The notes beneath the pieces are model-generated. The model was not told where the DNA came from. It saw only the letters and a program-made list of their open reading frames with translations, and ran no database searches. The translations under genes and the position numbers were made by a program. From Holtermannia corniformis (taxonomy: Eukaryota > Basidiomycota > Tremellomycetes > Holtermanniales), in NCBI GenBank assembly GCA_001599935.1, contig BCIJ01000001.1, positions 1,056,277-1,120,276 of the forward strand: a stretch of DNA of 64,000 bases, written 5' to 3'. This document shows positions 10,546-21,098 of the stretch, in pieces; the first letter of the stretch is position 1, and every line of letters starts with the position of its first letter.

Positions 10546-11414
10546 ATGGGAAAGCGCAAGTCGTCCAAGAAGGCACCCACCAAGCAGGGGCCGGAACCCT
10601 TGTGTGCGTCGATCGGTCTTGACGGCCATGTGACGTTGCTGACGAGGTTTACGATCTCAGCGACTACTTTCAAGTGCTTGTTCTGTCACCATGAAAAGTC
10701 AATCACTGTCAAACTGTGGGAGGATCTCGCCGGCAAGCAAAGACAGTGTGCTGAATGGTGAATGTTGTTAGGGACCGAACAAAAACCATGTTTGGCGACT
10801 TGTCTTGCAAGACGTGCGGGCAGCGGTATCGGACCCCCATCAACAGTATGTCGAACGGATGACGGTCGACAGTGACTGACGGTGCTCGATTCTCGTAGAC
10901 TTGTCAAAGGCAGTGGACGTGGTGAGTCTACTCGGCGATCGTGACATTTAGCTGACCCAGCGCCGTATAGTATTACGAGTATGTCGCTGTCATGGTTCCA
11001 AAAGATACGGACGTCGAGGCTCATCTGCAAATAGCTGGATAGACGCTTGTGAGGAAGCCGCAGAGGCTCAGAAGCAGCGCAAAAGGTATGTTGTGCTCAC
11101 CGCGTTGACATTGTTGAGCTAAGCCACGTATTCCTGGTAGGCCAGGCAAAGCCCCACCGCCACTCGCTCACGGCTCAGGAGGTGGTGCCGCCTTCTCGCA
11201 ACATTCAAAGTCTGGCGCCGTTGAAGACGACGAGGACGCCGAAGGTGAAGACGATGAGGAATATGGAAACGGTCACGGGCCGAGTACCGCTGGTGCGCGC
11301 AATGCCGCTGTCGGACAGGGTGGAGACTGGAGCGATGAGGAGCCAGCGGAGGAGGACAGGCGGCAGAAGAAGCGGCGTGTGGCGGACCCGGATGATGAGT
11401 CGGATGAAGACTAG
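10546..11414 (+). CDS. ELF1: Transcription elongation factor 1 (Elf1)
   Basis: Small zinc protein bound to RNA polymerase II during elongation through chromatin. MGKRKSSKKAPTKQGPEPL gives the basic N-terminus. Spliced exons then give TTFKCLFCHHEKSITVKLDR, FGDLSCKTCGQRYRTPIN and a segment ending D-W-I-D-A-C-E-E-A-A-E-A. The four zinc-binding cysteines (CLFC and CKTC) are present. Five or six short introns interrupt a protein of well under 200 residues. Unlike the roughly 80-residue animal protein, this one has a long acidic tail after the zinc domain, rich in Asp/Glu with an internal KKRR cluster, ending D-P-D-D-E-S-D-E-D. Acidic tails are known in fungal Elf1. Confidence 0.93.
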
Positions 11415-11618
11415 CTGGCGACGGCGGTATTGATGATCGGGTGAGACGCGGACCGTGCTTGTGCATATGTATTGTATAGCCTATCAGGATCCTGCTGTTC
11501 TCCACTTATCAAGCAGGAGACCTGCTGCTGCCGCATAGCTAGAGACAGCATACACGTGGAATGTGGGGAAAGCAACGACCAAGACTGCTGCAGCCTCAAC
11601 ATCGCATCCTCATCAACC

Positions 11619-12328
11619 ATGACAACGCCTTCTACCTCGGCTCCTGCCCAAACACTCTTCGTGACAGTGGGCTCGACATACTTTGATGAGCTCACAGCCT
11701 CCATCCTCGACAACTCGACCCTTCGCCATCTATCCTCACTCGGCGTCAACCACCTCGTGGTGCAATATGGCAAGGGCAAACTACCCGCTGGCGTGTTCCA
11801 AGCAGGCGAAGTGAATAAACAGGGCCAAGGCAGGGTCGTGTTCCGGATCAAACCTCCCGGGGACGACGGGGCCGTGCTGGCGGTCCAAGTGCTGCGTTTC
11901 GCAGACGATTTGGAACGGTGGATTCAGGCAAGCGGCGCTGTTGTCAGTCATGCAGGTCGGTTGGCCCGGCACTACATCATGCATGAATACTGATGACAAT
12001 GTAGGGTCTGGGACGATTTTGCAGACGTTGCGGATCCCACGACCGCTGCTCGTGGTACCCAACACGAGCTTGATGGACAATCATCAAGCCGAGCTCGCTG
12101 TCGCGCTCGCCAAAGACGACTATATCACCGTGTCCACACCCAGTCTAAGGTGAATGTCCCTATCGAGCCAAAGCTCTGGACATGTGTGCTGACACGCAGC
12201 TCAGCGACCTTCACGCCGGTTTGACAACCCTCCTTGCAGGTCCATCCACCACTCGCAAACCCTTTCCATCATTACAAGCCGACGCCTTCAGCTCGCTCGT
12301 CAACGAAACAATGGGCTTCCCATCATGA
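11619..12328 (+). CDS. ALG13: UDP-GlcNAc transferase catalytic subunit Alg13
   Basis: With the membrane anchor Alg14, Alg13 adds the second GlcNAc to the dolichol-linked oligosaccharide on the cytosolic face of the ER. The N-terminus contains [20 protein letters not shown], and the C-terminal half has [19 protein letters not shown] and [20 protein letters not shown]. Both are typical of the GT28-like C-terminal fold and the UDP-GlcNAc-binding GSG loop. Two introns are needed (around 11956-12004 and 12150-12208). The length of about 200 residues matches yeast Alg13. It is convergent with the next small gene, only about 50 bp away. Confidence 0.92.
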
Positions 12329-12377
12329 GACCGTGCATGGAATTGGCGAAAACAATGCCTGACAGCGCTCGACCCGT

Positions 12378-12945
12378 TCACCGAGGGATCTGGCGACACT
12401 CCATATGCGTTTGCTCGGGGTTGGCAGGCAGGGCGCAGTAGAAACCTGAGAAGGGTCAGTCACAGCAAGCGTTGGATGTGGATGCTTGCGCCTGTGCTGC
12501 AGACTTACCTAGTGTTTGCATGCTTTTGAACAGAGCTTTGCTCTGCAACGCGAGCTAACCGCAGCGTCAGCATCTGTGTCGTGCAGGCTTTCAACGTAGT
12601 CGTCTCCCGCGGAGGCCTTGATCGCTGCACACCCCAGCCAGTGCGAGCAACTCGCCTCACTCACCTTGATGCAGCTCCGCCCGCCTCCCGGCTCGATCCG
12701 ACACAAATCAGCATCAGGCGCATCTCTCCGCGCCGAATCAAATGTATAGCTCGCGGCTGGTGCTTCCTGTCATGATCCCACATCAATCTTGCCTTTGCAC
12801 AGTTCCACTCGGAGTTGAGACACACCTTGATGAAATCGGCTACTCGTCGGTGCTGTCCTTCCGGACCTGGTAGCGGCTCGTTTAGTGAGGCTGAGCCGGC
12901 GTTGGCGGGTACTGGAGGAGTCTGGGTACTGCTGAACAGACTCAT
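12378..12945 (-). CDS. Small unrecognised spliced gene
   Basis: I do not recognise this protein. ATG at 12945 opens MSLFSSTQTPPVPANAGSAS, followed by EPLPGPEGQHRRVADFIK and a GTGTGT donor. A phase-consistent second exon reads E-A-P-A-A-S-Y-T-F-D-S-A-R-R-D-A-P-D-A-D, then LCRIEPGGGRSCIK. After a GTGAGT intron comes LALQSKALFKSMQTLG, and after a GTAAGT intron F-Y-C-A-L-P-A-N-P-E-Q-T-H-M-E-C-R-Q-I-P-R and a stop. The total is about 110 residues, with a Pro/Ala-rich N-terminus and one predicted helix. If the last intron is retained, the protein would instead end ...KSAAQAQASTSNACCD. The run of consensus splice sites with matching phases is the main evidence that it is real. Confidence 0.5.
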
Positions 12946-13121
12946 CTTGCGTTGAAGTGGTGATGGATGCTCAGCAAAGCAAGATCGCACACACGTCATG
13001 ATCCAGCCGAGCTTTGGTTTCCCACGGGTGGATGAGCAGTGTGCTGTCGTTCTGGTAATATACCTCGTGCATGTCGACATCTATCTACTTGGATCACACA
13101 TTGCTACCATTAGACTTCCGA

Positions 13122-15128
13122 TCAGGCCCACTTGCCGATCAACGACATGGCAAACAGCCCGAGGATCAAGGCGATTAGCGCGACGCCCACGCGCTTGTTT
13201 GAAGCGTTGCGCATCTCGCCAATGACCCACTCGGCGAACAGCAGCTGGCACAGACCCGCTGGAGCGGCGTTAGTATATTCACGGCGGGTCAAGCTCCCCA
13301 CTCACCATAGAGAAGGATACCGGCCGAGATTGAGTCGAGGATACCGATGGCAAGCAGAGCGGAGCGACCGTTGAGGTTGAACGACTCGTGGATCCCGATA
13401 CCCTGCGATGGATCAGTACGCGTAGCTCGAGCACGAAGAGGGACTTGCGATAGCGATGCCGACTGGAGTGATGAGCGAGTAGACGATGCACATAAGCCAC
13501 TTCTTCCACGATCCGCCGTTTGGCCAGCGCAGACCGGCGATCCGAGCGCCGAGACCAAGACCCTCAAAGAGCTGGTGGAACACGATAGCTGCGGTGATCG
13601 GTCAGTGGATTGCAAGCCCGTATCGACCAGAACATACCGCAGAAGGTAGGAATGAAGCCATCACCGGCTTGGGCGCCAAGTGTAACGCCGCTGAAACAAG
13701 TCAGCAAGGTGTCGGCTGTGTGCTGCCCGTCGAACAAACATCATGATAGAGTGGAAGACGACACCGGCCTCGAGCAGCTGGACATCCCAGTGAGCCTGAC
13801 GACTAGCGCCATCGAATTTGAGCAAAGGCCCGTCGCAACCGTGGTCGTGGCCCATCTCGGCGAGACCGTCGCGCTTCTCACGCGGGCGTTCCTCGGAGCT
13901 TGGTGAGCCCGGAGGCGTCACGAGCTGCAAAGCGCGTGTTGCCATCTGAGACGGGTATGAGAGAGGGACTGGGCCAGTGGCAACACTCACCCAGCGCGCG
14001 GCGAAGAAGTCGAGCAACCAAATCAGGAACACGGCGGTCATGGCAATGGCGGGCGCGGTCGCCTCATAGGCCATTTCGCCGATGCACTCGCTACGGCGCG
14101 TCAGGGTTGTACGTCAGAGTGTCTCCCCAACTCACTTTGCGAACATTACGAAAGCGTGCATGAGCAGGTGGATGAAGCTGGTCAAGTGTCAGTGGCTTAT
14201 CAACACTTGGCGTCTGGCGGCACTCACGCCGTGCTGATGATGATACCGGTACCAAAGTGCTTGAGCACAAAGAAGACGTTAAGGAATAACGCCTTGGTAC
14301 TACTGCCGAAAATGACTGGCGTGAAGACACCGATGGCCGAAGCGGCGAAGAGGACGAAGACGGCGGCAATGTGCACACCGAGATCGTACGGGCCCAGGTC
14401 AAGTGCGTCGCAGCCTGCAGAGACACCGGCCGGGCAGTGGAAGTGGGTACCGTGTTGAACGCAGCCTTCCCCACCCTCCGACGAGATGGACTCGGCGGCG
14501 CCAGACTCGGTCAGCTCGCAGTCCCAGTGGTCCTCGTGAGCTAACGTGTGTTAGCCGATGTAACTGAGACCGATACGAGCCACAAACCTGTGCATTCTCC
14601 ACGTCCAGTCGGCTCGGGTCCTCGCGCAGAAGCGGCGGACGCGGAGCTGTATCGGATCAGCGTTCTTCCAAGACGGATGCTGGGGGACCTACGCTGCAGA
14701 AGCTGCGGCACCGGTGGCGGTACCTTCACAGTGCCAATGGTCAACGTGAAGTGACTGACCGGTGAGTAATCTACACGTTCAAGGCGATGCTCAAAACTCA
14801 CGCAGACACCAGAGTTTGTTGGGCTGGCAGGGATGTCGGCGGCGCTGGAAGTGACGGAGGCGGTTATAATGCTTGTAGCACTGGCGCTTGTAACCGTCTC
14901 AGCCACCGACGAACCGGTACTAGAGACGGCACCATCGCAGGCCCATCCAGCTCCAGACCTATCTCATCAGTAAGCAATCTCGTACGCTTCCCAGTCAGCG
15001 CACCGAGTGCAGGCGCCAGAATTGGTTGGGCTCGGGGCAAGCTGGCGCTTCGCGGGACCAGTGACCGCGGCGGGATATGCTGCTGCAGATGCAGCAAGCA
15101 AAAGAGCGAGACAGGCAGCCGAACGCAT
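13122..15128 (-). CDS. ZIP-family zinc transporter with His/Cys-rich ectodomain (Zrt-like)
   Basis: Imports zinc (possibly iron) across the plasma membrane. The start at 15128 gives a signal peptide (MRSAACLALLLAASAAAYPA). The extracellular region of about 170 residues has two SPTNSG[AV]C segments and three aromatic His/Cys motifs: VDHWHC (about residue 100), HEDHWDC (about 140) and HGTHFHC (about 170). The ZIP core follows: LHIAAVFVLFAASAIGVF-like TM1, VLKHFGTGIIISTAFIHLLM, EAGVVFHSIMIGVTLGAQAG (HS motif of TM4), FCAIVFHQLFEGLGLGARI (HQxFEG of TM5) and GIGIHESFNLNGRSALLAIG. The last TM ends G-L-F-A-M-S-L-I-G-K-W-A. This matches low- or high-affinity fungal Zrt proteins; the ectodomain is longer and more repetitive than in yeast Zrt1. 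It is divergent from two HRXXH secreted genes, which supports a zinc role. About nine introns. Confidence 0.92.
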
Positions 15129-15912
15129 TTTGCTGAGGCTCCTATGATATGATGTGTGTCAAGACAAGTACGAGCAAGCTAAGTATGCATCCCCAAGCCC
15201 CGCTGAGCACCTCCGTCGGACACCTGAAAATTCTCATCGGAGCGGCAAGGCTAACCGTTCTCTTGGCATTTCTCTTGGCTCGTCGCTTGGAGACCACCGG
15301 TCCTCAAGGCAGCTCGGAGAGGAAAAAGACGAACGAGTCTATCGAGGTTGAGGATCGTGGAGGTCCTCAGTTGGAGGTGATGCCAAGACTTTCAAAGTGG
15401 CAAACGGTGAGCAGCTTGTCGGCGCCAGTGTGTCTATCGCTCCCCGGACGCAAGAGTTGCTTGATCATGATCACTCTTCTGTGGGTCTGCTTCATCTGTC
15501 TGAAAGGATAGCGCTCACACTGCCCGCACAAGACCTGGAACACCAAGACTTTCGACAACTGCCACGGCCGACCCGTTTGGACGAGGACCCGTCTGGTCAA
15601 GCACCAAGATGCACTCAGAACGTGCCTCTCCGGAGCCCTGACTAGGAATTTCGCTCAACCCGAATGTGGAGTCATGTGCAGATCCCATCCTCACCGATTG
15701 CCTGCTGGACAACCCTCGAATGACGAGTTTGCACGATGAGGATTCTTGGCAGCCGGTGGTGAAGCCCTGGTCCGAGGTGGCGCGCAGGCTGCAAACTTCC
15801 CGGGGGATGATGCCAGAGGTCTCGCAAAGGTATATGAAGGGACGCAAAGTGCTCTCTGGGGATCATCCAATTCTTTCTCCTCTACTCTTCCGTACCTTCT
15901 ACATCACCGAAG
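15129..15912. promoter_or_regulatory. Bidirectional promoter between ZIP transporter and HRXXH gene
   Basis: About 785 bp between two divergent start codons. In other fungi the equivalent interval carries Zap1-type zinc-responsive sites (ACCTTNAAGGT). I found no perfect copy. Partial matches are CCTCAAGG near 15302 and AAAGGT near 15827. The three weak + strand frames and one - strand frame inside it look non-coding. Confidence 0.45.
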
Positions 15913-17014
15913 ATGCTCGCTGCCACTCTCACCGCGTCGTTGCTCGCTACTTTGGCGCTTGCCGCACCTGCTACGCTCACCAAGAAGGAGCTTCACGCCC
16001 GTCAGATTGCCAACTGGGAGCAGAACATTACCATCCACGAGTCGTGTAATGCGACCGAGGTTCGTCGCCTGAACAAGGCGCTTGCCGAGACCTTTGAGGT
16101 TGTGGAGACCGCCCGTGACTGTAGGCAGCGAGCAGACTTTGAGCGATCACCATGAGCTGACCATTGCAGACATTCTCGCCAAGGGCCCAAGTGACCCGGT
16201 CTACCAGACCTACTTTGGCAAGGGTGACTGGCTCGCGGCTATCGGCGTGAGTAAACGAAGCGCGCTGTCCGAGGGTTCCGCTGATAACTTTAGGCTTACG
16301 AGGGTCTCCTCGCCGGCGACAAGACCGGTGTTCTCCTCCGCTGTGACAACATCGATGGCAACTGTGGCCAGGAGGGCTGGAACGGTCACTGGCGCGGCAT
16401 CAACGGTACTTCCGAGACTGTCATCTGCCCGCTCTCGTACGAAACTCGCAAGGGTCTTGAGGAATTCTGCCAGCACGGCTACACCGTTGCGGGTTCTTCG
16501 GCTAGCTACTACTTCGCAACCGACCTGCTGTGAGCCAACCGACACTGTCATGCTCGTCATGCTGACTCCCTGCTAGTCACCGCTTCTGGCACGTCCCCCA
16601 GATCTCGAACGAAAAGGTTTCGCACTACGCCGACTCGTACACCGACTGCCTCGAGCTCGCTGAGCACAACTCGACCTGGGCGCCTTATAACACCCACACG
16701 CTCCAGTACTTCGCTGCCGACGTCTACGCCCGCACTGCCGTCTACGTTGGTGAGGGATGCACAGGGGAGGCACCGGCAGAGGACGCCGATGCCAGTCACT
16801 CGCACGCCGACGTCTCGACATCGACATCGGCTACTGCTACATCGGCCTCAGCTGCTGCTATCTCGACCCCGGCTGCTGCCGTCTCGGCGGAGGCTGCTGG
16901 CACCCCCACTACTGCCGCGGCCCAGTCATGCCGTGAGTCCTTATGTCAACTATGAACGACCTCCGCTGATGACATACAGACACCCACTCCGATGGCGAGG
17001 TTCACTGCGTGTAA
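15913..17014 (+). CDS. Secreted HRXXH metallopeptidase-like protein, Pra1/Asp f 2/Zps1 type, with zinc-binding tail
   Basis: Member of the HRXXH family (Pra1 zincophore of Candida albicans, Asp f 2, yeast Zps1), secreted proteins that bind zinc outside the cell. Signal peptide MLAATLTASLLATLALAAPA. A conserved core includes NGTSETVICPLSYETRK and the hallmark HRFWHVPQIS at about residue 175, followed by YADSYTDCLELA and HTLQYFAADVYARTAVYVGE. A Ser/Thr/Ala-rich linker of about 50 residues leads to a last exon joined by a GTGAGT...CAG intron, which supplies S-C-H-T-H-S-D-G-E-V-H-C-V. CHTHxxGxxHC is the C-terminal zinc-binding signature of Pra1/Asp f 2. Total about 304 residues. Whether it has proteolytic activity is uncertain for the family. 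Divergent from a ZIP gene and followed in tandem by a paralogue. Confidence 0.88.
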
Positions 17015-17512
17015 GCGCCTGGACGACGAGCGCCTGGTTGACGGCGGTGATGGAGAAGCGTCAAGGAGCGTACAACAACACGTGTGAGGAAAGAGTAGAC
17101 GAGGTAAAGGGCCAAAGGGATCCGTATAATAGATGCACATGATCCCGAAGAAATGCCCTGATACTGCCAGCATCACATCCACTTCTGAGCCGGTACTTGC
17201 ATCAGTGAGGACACCGTACACTGCAAGCGAGAGGCGCTCGGGCTGCTGCGCCTCTTCGACCGTCAAGTCCTCACGATCGACCGCAAGCTCTCGTGATGCC
17301 CGATCAGTAAGAAGATAGCATACGTAAGAGCATGAGAGGCATAGCGGGTCGATCACTCTGTTTCAGGTCCTGCGCTGGGGTGATGTCCGCGCGGGTCGTT
17401 CACTTCGGTGCTATTCCGGTCCTGCTTGAGTCTGGCGTTGGTAAGGGAGCGAGGTATAAGAGGGAGGCTTTGATCTGCCTGACGCTCACCCCACTCACTC
17501 CCAGGCTCCATC
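17015..17512. promoter_or_regulatory. Intergenic region between tandem HRXXH genes
   Basis: About 500 bp between the two same-strand genes. It includes a pyrimidine-rich stretch just before the second start (CACCCCACTCACTCCCAGGC, ending about 17505). No convincing ORF or zinc-responsive element was seen. Confidence 0.35.
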
Positions 17513-18540
17513 ATGCTCCGCAACTCAGCCTCGCTTGCTATCATTGCCCTTCTCGCAGGTGCCAGTGCCACCCCGCTGCGCACCAGAGACGTGATCGACG
17601 TTCCATCGGAGCCGTCGACCGCACTGCAGCTCGGCCAGTTCTCCACCCCGGCTTGGTCTTGGGCAGAGGGCGGTGTGGGCTACTACACTGCCGATGCGAG
17701 CTGCAATGCCACTCAGCGCCAGCTTATCGGCGAGGGCCTTGAGCAGACCGTTAAGCTAGTCTCACACGCGCGCGACCACCTGAGGCGCTTCGGCAACGAC
17801 TCGCACTTCCAGGTAAGCGCGAATCTTCACGCTCGGTTCGCAGCTGATGGGCGACCAGGATTGGTTCGGGCTCAGCAACAACCCGTTGACCCTTCTCGGG
17901 CTCTACGACCGGCTGCTTGATGGAGACAAGACGGGTCTCGACTTTACATGCACGGATGTTTCGTCACTCTGCAACGGTAAGGGCACTCTAGAGGAGACCG
18001 ATCGGCTGATGCAATGAAACAGGCAAGTATGGTATCATCCCAGGCTACTTCAATCCGGATCAGAAGGATCAGACAGTCATCTGCCCTACCTACTGTGAGG
18101 CGCAATCGAAGAAGTTGACGCAGGTCTGACGCCTGCAAAAGACTTGTCCAAGGGCCCGCTGGATCACCTTTGCATGGCTGAAAACACCATCGCCCTCCAA
18201 GGCTCTGAGTGTGAGCCGCTTACTGGAGTAAAGTCGAGATCTGCTTACGATCTGCATAGCCACCGACGGCTCGTGGTTCCTTCACCGTCTGCTCCACTTG
18301 CCGACGGCCTCGGGAGGTCTACTTTCGGACGTTGTCGACTCGGCCCACGACGGGATCGAGTTGGCCAAGGGCATCAACGCGACCAAGGCTATCTCCAACA
18401 TCCACTCCATCCAGTACTACGCACTCGATGTGTATGCCAAGGACCTGCTGGTTCCCGGCGTAGGCTGCCGAGGCGACACCAACGCCGAGGTCGAGACCAA
18501 GGAGCGCAAGCGCAGCCAGGAGGAGAGGCCATGGTACTAA
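17513..18540 (+). CDS. Second HRXXH secreted protein, lacking the zinc-binding tail
   Basis: Tandem paralogue of the preceding gene. Signal peptide MLRNSASLAIIALLAGASAT. The first exon carries two N-glycosylation-type sites (NAT, NDS). Spliced exons give LMGDQDWFGLSNNPLTLLGL, then DKTGLDFTCTDVSSLCN, QTVICPTYYLSKGPLDHLC and GSWFLHRLLHLPTASGG (HRXXH at about residue 200). Then comes NIHSIQYYALDVYAKDLLVP, equivalent to HTLQYFAADVYA of the first copy. It ends V-G-C-R-G-D-T-N-A-E-V-E-T-K-E-R-K-R-S-Q-E-E-R-P-W-Y, so the CHTHxxGxxHC tail and the Ser/Thr linker are absent. Total about 282 residues. Four introns at positions consistent with the paralogue in part. Likely a diverged duplicate, possibly with a different ligand or partner. 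Confidence 0.85.
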
Positions 18541-18865
18541 GGCTGAAGTCTTCCATCTGGGGTATATAATGATGAATCGAAGTGGCGATCCCAGTAGTGG
18601 CAGTGTCGCTTTCTCACGAGTGACGTGTTTTGCCACCAGCCGCAACCGTCCGTGCTTCGCCGCTAGGAAGCAGCAGCGAAGGGAAGAAGCAGCGGCCGTT
18701 CTCACACACCAGGTCGACTGCCAAGCTATAAAGGTCACACAGACTGGGCTCGTAACAGTCTTGCAGTTTGACGTCGAACGCTGGACCGGCACGCAGGACG
18801 GAGTTCAACCGTGCGAGCTCGGCCAGCTCGGCGAACACAAAGTGGTGCCGCGACCACGCAAAACC
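18541..18865. promoter_or_regulatory. Intergenic region upstream of the F-box gene
   Basis: About 325 bp between two same-strand genes. A TATA-like GTATATAATG lies at about 18561-18570, too far upstream to be sure it serves the F-box gene. An open frame runs through from 18569 into the F-box gene, but the first well-placed ATG is at 18866. Confidence 0.35.
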
Positions 18866-21098
18866 ATGCAGCTCAAAGACTCCGCTCATCACGGCTTGCT
18901 CACTCCAACATCCTCTCAAGAGCTTGATGCCGGTGGACGCAGAAAGTCAGAACTGCCAGAACTGCCAGACGAAGTGTGGACACGCATCTTTCACTACTGC
19001 TCGACAAACTACCGTTCCAGTCAGTCTTCTTCCAGTAGTAGCCAATGCTCAAACTTACCCTTACCACAGACTGGTCCCAACATCCTGAAACCTATCGCGC
19101 TTTGGCCCTTCCTTTGGTCTGTCGTCGTTGGGCAGAGCTCGCGGTGCCCGTTTTATACCACCACCCGGTCGTTTCTTACTCCAAGATACCGGAATTCATC
19201 CAGAGCCTCCAGAAACCTGACCGAGCACGCTTTGTGTCCCATCTCACCATCTGCCCGTCACCTCAAGGGACACCGCAACTCAAAGGGACCGACCTCAACA
19301 AGGTTCATCACGCCTTTCCCTACGTCTTTGACAAAATTGGTACGGAACAGCTCGTGAGCTTGACGCTTCGTGCTACGCAACTCAGCAATCAGGTCGACCT
19401 CGCCCGTCTCTCTGAGGGTCTGCGAAAAGTCAAACCGTTGAAGGCTCGACTTGAGCTACAAATCGCTCCGGATGATACGTATGAGTCGCCGCATCCGCAT
19501 ATCCAACACCACCACCACGAGGTTGGGATCGGTCAACCATGGGCGGTTTGGACCCCACCACATCCTGCACCTCCGGATCCTTTCGGTGCACTGGGTACTC
19601 TCGCAGCACATCAGCCAGTTGTTGCAACTGCTCCAGATCTTGGTTCAGACATTGGTTCAGAAAGTGATGACATCTCGGAAAGTTCCGACGAGGTCATCGA
19701 CGAGGTCGAATCGGACGACGCATCCTTGAGTTCTGAAGGACAAGGTGATTCAACTGCCGAGACTACTGTGCCGCCCGTGGTACCAACGGAGACGACGGTG
19801 CAAGCGGGCGCTGCCGCGACGACCACGGAAGCCGACGCACAGAGCGTGGGTCTTGCACTCGAATCCGAGGCCGAAGATGCACCTGCCACTCTTCTCGGTG
19901 GCTCATCAACCACCGCGGTCACTATAGACGCGCAGGGCGGATCAGCGCCCGTCGAATTCGCCTCTGCAGATATTCTAATTCCAGCACCGGTTCCAACGCT
20001 CGAGACGCCGGTAGGGGACGCGATGATGCCGGTAGCCGTCCCGGCGCCCGCTGTACCGCCGCCGCCATTCGGGTTACAGGTCCAAGCCGAACAAGCCCCT
20101 TTAACACCGTTACAGACTTTCCTGACTCATCAGGCTTTCGCACTCGGCGCGCCCGCCACTTTCGTGCCCAACGCTATCGAAGCCGGTGTTGGGAACGGTC
20201 TCGACCCAGCTGTACCAGCACAGGCGCACGAGATCCAGCAGCAGATTGCGATACACCTGGCCGCTCTTGCCCATGCGAATGGTGACGGGGCAGCGGCCAA
20301 CCTCGCGCACATGGCGTTGGCGCTCTTCAACATTGGAGGCGGCGGTGGGTTCGGCGCAGTTGACGCCTACCCGGCAGACTGGCCGCACCGGCCGCACTCC
20401 TACTTCATCCCGTGTGTGCGTTCCCGGCTGACTGAACTGTTCGAGAGCACCTGGTACGGTCACACGATTGCGCTGTCGTTGGTACCGCTCGACCGCTTGG
20501 CGGTCCACATCATGCTCGACCGGCAACTTCACTTTCTCGCCAACCTCGAGTTCCCCCACCTGCGCCTCACCATGCCAGACGGCATGTCGGCCCTCGGCGT
20601 GTTCAATGCGCACGACAATACGTTCATCTACATGAGTCGCAACATCTTTCACCCATTGTTACGACCTAGCGTCGGTCAGGGTCCGATGCACGACAACTGC
20701 AAGCTGTTTGAAGTCGAGCTGCAGAATGAGTACGAGCTCCGGCACGAGACATGGACAGACCCTACAGCCGGTCTCCCGCCGCAACTATGTCGAATCTTCA
20801 AGGGCCAGCACGATTGGGAGGACGTCAGTATATGTACGCCTGCGGTTCATGCTTTTGTCAGGTCACAGCTGACATGCATCCAGATCCGGAACGCCCGACG
20901 TCGTCCCCGCCGCAATCGGTGCTGCACGACGGGTTCTCTACCGTGCCAGACTTTGACATCTACGGCAACGATGACGATGATGACAGCGACAGCACAGAGT
21001 CTGAAGCCTCGACAGAGTCCAACGTCAACCCGTTGTACTACATTGAGCTGGAACAAGAGAGGCTGCGACGCATGGGCTTTGGTGCGAGTGGGCACTGA
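18866..21098 (+). CDS. F-box-like protein with long acidic/Pro-rich middle
   Basis: ATG 18866 (context AAACCATGC) gives MQLKDSAHHGLLTPTSSQEL, then a clear F-box: SELPELPDEVWTRIFHYC, interrupted by one intron and continued as N-W-S-Q-H-P-E-T-Y-R-A-L-A-L-P-L-V-C-R-R-W-A. F-box proteins recruit substrates to SCF ubiquitin ligases through Skp1. After a segment resembling the start of a ligand-binding domain comes a low-complexity part of several hundred residues: HHHH stretch, acidic Ser/Glu/Asp (SDDISESSDEVIDEVESDD), then Ala/Pro/Val-rich. A conserved-looking block with many Trp/Phe/His residues follows. A final intron (donor GTATAT near 20830, acceptor before 20882) leads to an acidic terminus. 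No WD40 or LRR repeats were recognised, so the substrate is unknown. Confidence 0.75.

Noticed and set aside
15149..15511. 120-codon + strand ORF between ZIP and the HRXXH gene
   Set aside because: Lies in the divergent promoter; translation is unstructured and shows no family, although it includes a short hydrophobic stretch.
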